The translations under genes and the position numbers were made by a program. From Chloroflexota bacterium (lineage in GTDB: Bacteria; Chloroflexota; Anaerolineae; Anaerolineales; Anaerolineaceae), in contig JAJUJY010000240.1 of assembly GCA_029265085.1 (NCBI GenBank), positions 1 to 5,189 on the forward strand: a stretch of 5,189 bases of DNA. The letters run 5' to 3'. The notes under the pieces are model-generated. The model saw only the letters and a program-made list of their open reading frames with translations. It was not told the origin of the DNA and ran no database searches. The first letter of the stretch is position 1. Each line of letters starts with the position of its first letter. Of this stretch, positions 1 to 4,464 are shown piece by piece.

Positions 1-81
1 CACGTTTGGGTTTGTGATGGATTTGACCCTGAGAAAAATCCCATCGCCATTGAATCAATCGAGATATTAGCGCACGATTGA
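1..81 (+). CDS. C-terminal end of an unidentified protein (5' truncated by window)
   Basis: Frame 1 is open from the first base to a TGA at 79-81 and encodes the last 26 residues of a protein beginning upstream. The visible tail reads HVWVCDGFDPEKNPIAIES followed by IEILAHD. It looks like real coding sequence because its composition is balanced and a promoter follows directly after the stop. No motif allows a family to be named. A chance open frame of this length is possible, since it is short. Confidence 0.5.
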   Translation, partial: HVWVCDGFDPEKNPIAIESIEILAHD

Positions 82-92
82 CCTATGAGCTA

Positions 93-121
93 TTGACTCG
101 CTGAATTCGGCCACCTATAAT
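93..121 (+). promoter_or_regulatory. Strong sigma-70-type promoter
   Basis: A -35 box TTGACT (93-98) and a perfect -10 box TATAAT (116-121) are separated by exactly 17 bp. This is the best promoter in the window. Transcription would begin near 128, about 145 nt upstream of the 65-residue gene. It would have to pass the hairpin terminator at 208-238 to reach that gene. No other promoter is visible between the terminator and the gene. Confidence 0.75.
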
Positions 122-127
122 TTAAAT

Positions 128-238
128 ATACAAGGTAAAAAAACCGAATCCACCGATGAGGTTCCAGGGAAGGCAATTCACCCCAAATCATCACCAACAC
201 ATCGTCCAACCGTTCACAATTATTGTGAGCGGTTTTTT
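128..238 (+). ncRNA. Candidate terminated leader (attenuator or riboswitch) or small RNA
   Basis: This is the RNA expected from the promoter at 93-121 to the terminator at 208-238, about 110 nt, with no convincing ORF. A small hairpin is possible: GAATC (146-150) with GGTTC (160-164), including one G-U pair. Its 9-nt loop contains CGATG (154-158), which is perfectly complementary to CATCG (200-204) just before the terminator stem, so a pseudoknot is possible. GGTT (160-163) could also pair weakly with AACC (208-211) and compete with the terminator base. I do not recognise a known riboswitch class. These short pairings can arise by chance, so only the promoter, terminator and gene order are solid. 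Confidence 0.3.
208..238 (+). terminator. Intrinsic terminator or attenuator upstream of the 65-residue gene
   Basis: CCGTTCACAA (210-219) pairs with TTGTGAGCGG (223-232) through 10 bp including one G-U, with a 3-nt loop. Positions 208-209 can add two A-U pairs. Six T residues follow (233-238). The T-run lies only on the right, so it acts on the plus strand. It ends about 22 nt before the Shine-Dalgarno of the next gene, which is why a regulatory attenuator is as likely as a simple end of the upstream unit. Confidence 0.8.
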
Positions 239-271
239 GCTCCCCGGACCAATCTCTGAAAGGAGGAGATA

Positions 272-469
272 ATGGTACAGATCGAATTAACCCAAAACGA
301 GATCCAGGTATTGACCGATCTTTTGGAAAACTGCATATCTGATTTGCGAGTAGAAATTTCCAACACGGATAATATCGGCTACAAAGACATGCTGCATGAT
401 AGAAAAATGACCTTAATGAAGCTGCTAACTGCCCTTCAAAAATCGAAAGAATTGCCGGTTGTAGAATAG
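272..469 (+). CDS. Conserved small helical protein of unknown function (65 aa)
   Basis: The start is well supported. AGGAGGAG at 261-268 sits 3-7 nt before ATG, depending on how the core is aligned. The product is predicted to be a helical hairpin. Residues 6-29 form a first amphipathic helix (LTQNEIQVLTDLLENCISDL), NTDNIGY makes a polar turn near 31-37, and residues 38-57 form a second helix rich in Leu, Met, Lys and Arg. There is no signal peptide, membrane segment or cysteine pair. From memory it resembles a widespread family of roughly 60-residue uncharacterised proteins with a pattern like SDLR-x-EI-x-x-TD followed by a basic helix; I cannot name a domain entry. It appears monocistronic, closed by the hairpin at 561-595. 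Its role is unknown. Dimerisation or helix-bundle formation is a guess from its composition. Confidence 0.8.
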   Translation: MVQIELTQNEIQVLTDLLENCISDLRVEISNTDNIGYKDMLHDRKMTLMKLLTALQKSKELPVVE

Positions 470-560
470 TTGCGAAAAAAGGGCAAGTACTCAATAACCA
501 AAACAGGCGACCTGATCTAAAAGTCGGCGAAAAATGCGAGTGATCAAACTGGCGGCTTAA

Positions 561-595
561 ACACAAAAAAGCCGTGCAATACGGCTTTTTTGTGT
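561..595. terminator. Bidirectional intrinsic terminator (15-bp perfect inverted repeat)
   Basis: ACACAAAAAAGCCGT (561-575) and ACGGCTTTTTTGTGT (581-595) are perfect reverse complements around a 5-nt loop. The GC core GCCGT/ACGGC is flanked by A6 and T6, so it reads as a terminator on both strands. On the plus strand it closes the 65-residue gene, and on the minus strand the tRNA-Leu gene. Its last base is also the tRNA discriminator position, so the minus-strand hairpin starts immediately at the acceptor end. Confidence 0.9.
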
Positions 596-678
596 GGGGC
601 GGGTGGGGGTCGAACCCACACGATGTCTCCATCGACGGATTTTAAGTCCGTTGCGTCTGCCTATTCCGCCACCGCCCC
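595..678 (-). tRNA. tRNA-Leu, anticodon UAA
   Basis: The minus strand folds into an 84-nt type II tRNA. The acceptor stem is GGGGCGG (678-672) with CCGCCCC (602-596), and the discriminator is A at 595. The D arm begins GCGG and ends ACGC. The anticodon stem ACGGA/UCCGU has the loop CUUAAAA, giving anticodon UAA (644-642). The variable region is 15 nt, with CGAUG/CAUCG closed by GAGA. The T arm GUGGG/CCCAC carries UUCGACC. The long variable arm, UAA anticodon and A73 all fit leucine. CCA is not encoded, because the next bases are CAC, so it must be added after transcription. It decodes UUA and UUG. A minus-strand promoter lies just upstream. Confidence 0.97.
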
Positions 679-688
679 GAATGGTATA

Positions 689-716
689 ATTTTATCCTAA
701 CCTGCGGTGGCGTCAA
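689..716 (-). promoter_or_regulatory. Promoter of tRNA-Leu
   Basis: On the minus strand, TTGACG (716-711) and TAAAAT (694-689) are separated by 16 bp. The expected transcription start is only a few bases before the tRNA 5' end at 678, giving a short 5' leader typical of single tRNA genes. Confidence 0.6.
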
Positions 717-761
717 GTATCTTGGCTGGATGAAATTAAAATTCGATTCAAAAAAGAAGCC

Positions 762-790
762 TTTACCTATTTTTGGGATCGTGTTATAAT
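762..790 (+). promoter_or_regulatory. Promoter of rplS
   Basis: TTTACC (762-767) and a perfect TATAAT (785-790) are separated by 17 bp. Transcription should start near 797, leaving a leader of about 60 nt before rplS. The leader holds only a weak CGCG/CGCG hairpin near 797-814. The promoter is divergent from the tRNA promoter 46 bp away. Confidence 0.75.
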
Positions 791-858
791 CTGCCCTCGC
801 GCTAAACACCGCGTGTGCCTGTCATTATAGAGAAAAATTTCTTGCAAGGATTGGATCG

Positions 859-1206
859 ATGGAAGAACTGCTCAAATCCATAGAAGCGCCCGCCAACCCC
901 AACATTCCTGTTCTACGGACCGGGGATACGGTTAGCGTGCATGTAAAAATCAAGGAAGGCAACCGCGAACGTATCCAGGAATTTAAGGGTACAGTTCTGT
1001 ATATTCACAACAATGGTGCCAATTCCACATTTACCGTTCGACGTATCGCTAGCAACAATATTGGTGTCGAACGCTCCTTCTTGTTCCGCTCACCGCGCAT
1101 TGATAAAGTGGTCGTTGAACGGCACAACCAGGTTCGCCGCGCCCGGCTTTACTTCCTGCGCAGCCGCACAGGTAAGAGCGCGCGACTTAAGCAAAAATTC
1201 AACTAA
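859..1206 (+). CDS. rplS: 50S ribosomal protein L19
   Basis: The product is a structural protein of the large ribosomal subunit, located at the interface with the 30S subunit. Its 115 residues match the family length. Family signatures include GDTVSVHVKIKEG (22-34), EFKGTVLYI (41-49), TFTVRRIASNNIGVERSF (57-74) and the C-terminal VRRARLYFLR (92-101) followed by GKSARLK. The ATG at 859 is supported by AAGGA (846-850), 8 nt upstream, and by the start position typical of L19. The gene has its own promoter (762-790) and terminator (1235-1269). In many bacteria rplS is last in an rpsP-rimM-trmD-rplS operon, but here it is alone, preceded by a divergent tRNA. Identity is certain. Confidence 0.98.
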   Translation: MEELLKSIEAPANPNIPVLRTGDTVSVHVKIKEGNRERIQEFKGTVLYIHNNGANSTFTVRRIASNNIGVERSFLFRSPRIDKVVVERHNQVRRARLYFLRSRTGKSARLKQKFN

Positions 1207-1234
1207 ATTTTTGCGGATTTTCAATGTTGAAGAT

Positions 1235-1269
1235 AGGGTGCAGCCATTGTTTGGCATGCGCCCTTTTTT
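1235..1269 (+). terminator. Intrinsic terminator of rplS
   Basis: AGGGTGCAGCC (1235-1245) pairs with GGCATGCGCCCT (1253-1264) through 11 bp, with one G-U pair and a single bulged A (1256), around a 7-nt loop. T residues run through 1264-1269. It ends 30 nt before the next start codon, and no good promoter lies in that gap, so it may be leaky or regulated. Confidence 0.85.
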
Positions 1270-1299
1270 CCGTATCCCCTATCAGGAGCCAGTCCGATC

Positions 1300-2022
1300 A
1301 TGTCTTCTCCACTCATTGCCATTACAACTAACCGCGGCTTAAACAGCAGCCAGATGGTCACCATTTCAATCTCGGAGGCGTATACCAAAGCTGTCCAGCG
1401 TGCTGGGGGCATTCCGGTCCTGCTTCCAATCGGTTTGTCTGTGGATGAGATCCCAGAACTTCGCCAAAAATTCGATGGGGTATTGTTTACCGGCGGGGGA
1501 GATATTCAGCCTGCGCTCTATAATGGCAAAAAACATCCCCGTGTATATGACGTGGACGAGGGACGCGATACATTAGAAATCAACCTGGTGCGGCTTGCCG
1601 CGGAAACCAACTGGCCGTTTTTCGGAATTTGTCGCGGTATTCAAATCATCAATGTTGCCTTAGGCGGTACCTTATACTCGGATATCCAGGACCAGGTTCC
1701 GCAAGCCTTGCGCCATGATTGTTATCCCGGTCTGCCCCGCGACTATATTGCCCATGAAGTAGAAATTGAATCGGGCAGCCAGCTTGCCCAATGGACAGGT
1801 GGAACTCTTTTGGAAACAAACAGCCTGCACCATCAGGCTATTGAAAAAGTAGCCCCTGACTTACATGCGGTCGCCTTTGCTCAGGACGGCATCACAGAAG
1901 CTGTCGTTCTGGAAGGGCACAAATTCGGTCATGCCGTTCAATGGCATCCGGAATGGCTGGTTGGATCACCATCTCACCAGGCACTCTTTGCAGAATTTAT
2001 TCGGGCGGCCGCCGCAAAATAA
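1300..2022 (+). CDS. Class I glutamine amidotransferase-like hydrolase, C26 family (gamma-glutamyl-GABA hydrolase type)
   Basis: The 240-residue product matches the length of the PuuD/gamma-glutamyl hydrolase group. These enzymes cleave gamma-glutamyl amide bonds in the cytoplasm and release glutamate. The visible motifs are DGVLFTGGGDIQP (59-71), the nucleophile elbow FFGICRGIQ with Cys111, NVALGGTLYSDI (118-129), NSLHHQAI (174-181), and QWHPEW with His216 and Glu218. These give a complete Cys-His-Glu triad. There is no signal peptide or synthase domain, so it is a stand-alone hydrolase. The ATG has an AGGAG (1284-1288) 11 nt upstream, slightly far. Its TAA overlaps the murI ATG, so the two are probably co-translated. 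The substrate cannot be read from the sequence: gamma-glutamyl-GABA, other gamma-glutamyl amines or peptides are all possible. Family assignment is secure, function at substrate level is not. Confidence 0.93.
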   Translation: MSSPLIAITTNRGLNSSQMVTISISEAYTKAVQRAGGIPVLLPIGLSVDEIPELRQKFDGVLFTGGGDIQPALYNGKKHPRVYDVDEGRDTLEINLVRLAAETNWPFFGICRGIQIINVALGGTLYSDIQDQVPQALRHDCYPGLPRDYIAHEVEIESGSQLAQWTGGTLLETNSLHHQAIEKVAPDLHAVAFAQDGITEAVVLEGHKFGHAVQWHPEWLVGSPSHQALFAEFIRAAAAK

Positions 2023-2861
2023 TGAAAACACCGTCCTTTTCTGCACCGGTTGGCATTTTTGATTCAGGTGTTGGCGGATTATCTGTTTTAAAAGCCATCC
2101 GGCAGATCCTGCCTCGCCAATCGGTTATCTATTTTGGCGATCAAGCCCACGTTCCCTACGGCCCGCGCCCATTAGAAGAAGTGCGTGGATTTGCCAGAGA
2201 AATTACCCATTTTTTGGTGGGACAAGGGGCTCGCTTGATCGTCGTAGCCTGCAATGCTGCTTCAGCGGCTTCCCTGCATTACCTGCGTGAAACGTTTCCT
2301 CACGTATCATTTGTTGGTATGGAACCAGCCGTTAAACCTGCTGCTGAGACATCTGCATCTGGGAGGGTGGGCGTTTTAGCCACCCCAGCCACCTTTCAAG
2401 GTGCTTTGTACGCCAGTGTTGTGGAACGATTTGCCAACGGTGTGCAATTGTATCAAGATACCTGTCCCGGATTAGTGGCGCAGATTGAACAAGGCAATTT
2501 GGCAGGCGAAGAAACCCGCCAGATTTTAACGCGTGCCTTAAACCCTATGCTGGCCAATGGAATAGATACGGTTGTTTTAGGATGCACACACTATCCATTC
2601 GTGATCCCGCTGATCCAGCAAATTACTGGTCCGGAAGTGCGGGTGATAGATCCGGCCCCCGCTGTGGCGCGCCAGACTGCCCGCCTGTTGGAACAGACCG
2701 GGCTGCTCGCACAGGATCATCAGAATGCCGCGATCACCTATTACACCAGCGGTCCGGCAAAAGATCTGGAAAACTTGCTGCCCCTGTTGATGAACGAAAC
2801 CGGTGCTGTCCGCCATATCGACTGGCAAGCGAAAGAACAGTCTCCAAGGCTGTTTCGCTGA
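2022..2861 (+). CDS. murI: Glutamate racemase
   Basis: This enzyme interconverts L- and D-glutamate in the cytoplasm, supplying D-glutamate for the peptidoglycan stem peptide. I start it at ATG 2022, which overlaps the preceding stop as TAATG. The 279-residue length and the early GIFDSGVGG motif fit the family. An in-frame ATG at 1941 would add 27 residues of non-homologous sequence read inside the upstream gene. Active-site elements are Asp14-Ser15 in GIFDSGVGG, VPYG (44-47), the catalytic Cys77 in VACNAAS, EPAVKPAA (101-108), and the second catalytic Cys188 in GCTHYPF with His190. Both cysteines are present. Two departures from common sequences are Ala79 where Thr is usual (CNTA) and GDQAHVPYG instead of GDTxRxPYG. 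There is no clear Shine-Dalgarno before 2022, consistent with translational coupling. A terminator follows at 2893. Confidence 0.96.
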   Translation: MKTPSFSAPVGIFDSGVGGLSVLKAIRQILPRQSVIYFGDQAHVPYGPRPLEEVRGFAREITHFLVGQGARLIVVACNAASAASLHYLRETFPHVSFVGMEPAVKPAAETSASGRVGVLATPATFQGALYASVVERFANGVQLYQDTCPGLVAQIEQGNLAGEETRQILTRALNPMLANGIDTVVLGCTHYPFVIPLIQQITGPEVRVIDPAPAVARQTARLLEQTGLLAQDHQNAAITYYTSGPAKDLENLLPLLMNETGAVRHIDWQAKEQSPRLFR

Positions 2862-2892
2862 TATCTGCTGGCAATAGAGCACAACCTTTGAA

Positions 2893-2929
2893 AGACCTGG
2901 ATTCACTATACAATCCAGGTCTCTTTGTT
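2893..2929 (+). terminator. Intrinsic terminator after murI
   Basis: AGACCTGGATT (2893-2903) and AATCCAGGTCT (2912-2922) are perfect 11-bp inverted repeats around an 8-nt loop. They are followed by CTTTGTTG, a modest T-rich tail. The position 31 nt after the murI stop fits the end of the hydrolase-murI unit. The tail is short, so termination may be incomplete. Confidence 0.75.
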
Positions 2930-2937
2930 GATCTTTC

Positions 2938-2946
2938 TGGTATACT
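2938..2946 (+). promoter_or_regulatory. Possible extended -10 promoter for the DUF3090 gene
   Basis: TGGTATACT (2938-2946) fits the extended -10 form TG-N-TATAAT with one mismatch. The -35 position would fall in the terminator stem and has no good match. The predicted start near 2953 would leave a leader of about 24 nt that just includes the Shine-Dalgarno at 2958-2964. The call rests on the -10 element alone. Confidence 0.45.
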
Positions 2947-2976
2947 AATCGAAGGTCAAGGAGGCCAATTACCTGT

Positions 2977-3504
2977 ATGCCACGCTTTGAACTTGAACTC
3001 GATCCCGTATCACACATCACAACAGATGCGATCGGAAAACCCGGTCAGCGTGTTTTCTATATCCAGGGTTGGAAAGATAATCAGATTGTCACCTTGATTT
3101 TGGAAAAGGTGCAGATTCAAAGTCTGGCGGTCGGGGTGGAACAATTCCTCAACGAATTAACCGAGCGATATCCCAATATCCCCCCCGCCTCCAGTGATTA
3201 CACTGAAGAGAAAATGCACATTCAACCTCCAGTAGATCCTACCTTTCGGGTTGGTGAATTGGGGCTGGCTTATGACCAGGATCGTGACCTGGCTTGCCTG
3301 GTGGCGAATGAGGTCATCACTGATCAAGTAGAAGAAGATGGTCCAAGTGTGGTTCGCTTTTGGTGCACACGCTCACAGCTTCTGGCAATGTGCCGCTGGG
3401 GATTGGAAGTTGCCAGCCGCGGACGGCCAACCTGTCCGCAGTGCGGAGAACCGATGGACCCCGAAGGTCATTTTTGTCCTAAGAAAAACGGGCATAAACA
3501 TTAA
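2977..3504 (+). CDS. DUF3090 family protein with C-terminal zinc ribbon
   Basis: The 175-residue protein matches the uncharacterised DUF3090 family. The N-terminal half holds a compact beta-rich region (GQRVFYIQGW, 23-32; VTLILEKVQIQSLAVGVE, 38-55). FRVGELGLAYDQDRDL (90-105) and VRFWCTRSQL (126-135) are family-like blocks. The C-terminus, 150-173, carries CPQCG with Cys153 and Cys156, then PEGHFCP with His165 and Cys167, and a final NGH with His173, probably a zinc site. There is no signal peptide or membrane segment. A strong AAGGAGG (2958-2964) lies 12 nt before ATG, which is long, but no better in-frame start exists. The next gene follows after 5 bp. In Actinobacteria, to my knowledge, this family is encoded beside an SCO1664-type protein and a phosphomutase-like protein. 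Its biochemical function is unknown. Confidence 0.9.
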   Translation: MPRFELELDPVSHITTDAIGKPGQRVFYIQGWKDNQIVTLILEKVQIQSLAVGVEQFLNELTERYPNIPPASSDYTEEKMHIQPPVDPTFRVGELGLAYDQDRDLACLVANEVITDQVEEDGPSVVRFWCTRSQLLAMCRWGLEVASRGRPTCPQCGEPMDPEGHFCPKKNGHKH

Positions 3505-3509
3505 GGCAG

Positions 3510-4262
3510 ATGGACGAGCCGGGCAGAATGTCTGCTACCCTGGACCATGCCGCTGTACTAACGGCCTTGCAACAAGGAGAAATCCAACTGCAAGGCCAGT
3601 TTGTTCACGGCTCCAATTACACGTTTTTAGGCACGCTCCAATACGAAGAAAACAGCTTCCAGGTAGTATACAAACCCACGCGTGGAGAGCAGCCCCTGTG
3701 GGATTTCCCCACCGGCTCACTCTCACGGAGAGAGGTCGCCGCTTACACCGTCAGCCAATCATTAGGATGGAACCTGGTCCCCCCCACCATTTATCGCCGC
3801 CGCGGACCGCTTGGCCCTGGATCATTGCAGCAGTTTATTGACCATGATCCACAGATCCATTTTTTCACCTTCAGCCAGGAAGACCGCCAGCGGCTGCGTC
3901 CGGTGGTGCTGTTTGACATTTTGATTAATAATGCCGACCGCAAAGGGGGCCATATTCTCAAAGACGATCAAAATCATATCTGGCTGATTGATCACGGGAT
4001 TTGTTTCCATGTCGATGACAAACTACGAACGGTTGTCTGGGATTTTGCGGGGCAGCCCATTCCGGGGGATCATCTTCAAGAGATGAGAGCATTCCTGGAA
4101 AAGCTTGAATCAGCGGATGCCGGTCTTACCGAGCAATTACGCAAACTGCTCATGCCATCTGAAATCCGTGCAATTGCCGCCCGCACCCGCAGCCTGCTGG
4201 AACAAGGAATTTTTCCATTACCGGCTGAAAACCGCTGCCAATACCCCTGGCCGCCAGTATAG
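3510..4262 (+). CDS. SCO1664 family protein, PI3/PI4-kinase-like fold
   Basis: The 250-residue cytosolic protein resembles the SCO1664 family, which has distant similarity to phosphatidylinositol 3/4-kinases and HipA-type kinases. Kinase-like elements are VVYKP with Lys55 (likely ATP-contacting), GEQPLWDFP (59-67), SRREVAAY with Glu75 (72-79), NNADRKGGH (140-148, catalytic loop with Asp143), and LIDHGICFHVDDKLRTV (159-175) with Asp161 as likely metal ligand. Compared with the PI-kinase DRHxxN loop, it has DRKGGH: Lys and His replace the usual His and Asn. I believe this is normal for the family. It lies 5 bp behind the DUF3090 gene, surely the same transcript. The start is uncertain. ATG 3510 has AAGG only 3 nt upstream, and ATG 3528 (6 residues later) is an alternative. 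Whether the substrate is protein, lipid or small molecule is unknown. Confidence 0.88.
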   Translation: MDEPGRMSATLDHAAVLTALQQGEIQLQGQFVHGSNYTFLGTLQYEENSFQVVYKPTRGEQPLWDFPTGSLSRREVAAYTVSQSLGWNLVPPTIYRRRGPLGPGSLQQFIDHDPQIHFFTFSQEDRQRLRPVVLFDILINNADRKGGHILKDDQNHIWLIDHGICFHVDDKLRTVVWDFAGQPIPGDHLQEMRAFLEKLESADAGLTEQLRKLLMPSEIRAIAARTRSLLEQGIFPLPAENRCQYPWPPV

Positions 4263-4317
4263 GCTATTTCACAGCCCGAAAAACCAGGATACAATAAGAA
4301 TAGCAAGCCAATCCGCT

Positions 4318-4344
4318 GGCATAAAAGCCCGCGCTTTTTTTGCC
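4318..4344 (+). terminator. Probable terminator after the DUF3090-SCO1664 unit
   Basis: AAAAGC (4323-4328) and GCTTTT (4333-4338) form a hairpin with a CCGC loop, followed by further T residues to 4341. GGC (4318-4320) can pair with GCC (4342-4344) to extend it with an internal mismatch. The stem is AT-rich and weaker than the other terminators here, but the position 55 bp after the stop is suitable. I see nothing else defined in 4345-4448 except a poor promoter candidate near 4389-4419. Confidence 0.5.
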
Positions 4345-4464
4345 TGAACAAAGCCAAAAATATAAATGGCCGTGAATCAACAGGTATCTTTACGAATAAA
4401 CAAGAATTATTTCTAGAATTTATCCACAAAATCGAAACGTTCCAAGCAAAAAGGAGAAATAAAG

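Noticed and set aside
213..234. Sequence resembling a lac operator (ATTGTGAGCGG)
   Set aside because: It is the right arm of a terminator hairpin followed by six T residues. The similarity is coincidental, and no LacI-type regulator or sugar gene is nearby.
90..632. 180-codon open frame on the minus strand
   Set aside because: It runs antisense through the promoter, terminator, the 65-residue gene and the two-way terminator, and reaches into the tRNA. Its composition (many Phe, Ser, Pro, Arg) is unlike the real proteins, and it has no recognisable domain.
685..690. TATAAT on the plus strand near the tRNA
   Set aside because: No -35 box lies at a suitable distance upstream, since that stretch is tRNA sequence. 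The region is better explained by the minus-strand tRNA promoter.
1941..2021. Upstream ATG extending murI by 27 residues
   Set aside because: The extension is the alternative frame of the C26 hydrolase C-terminus, lacks family similarity and has no good ribosome binding site. The ATG at 2022 gives the normal length.
2577..3020. Minus-strand open frame across the murI end and the intergenic terminator
   Set aside because: It is a shadow of murI and crosses the terminator and the DUF3090 start. No family features.
4389..4419. Possible hom promoter TTTACG / TAGAAT
   Set aside because: The spacing is 19 bp and both boxes have mismatches, so it is too weak to annotate. Some promoter in the 4345-4448 gap is nonetheless likely.
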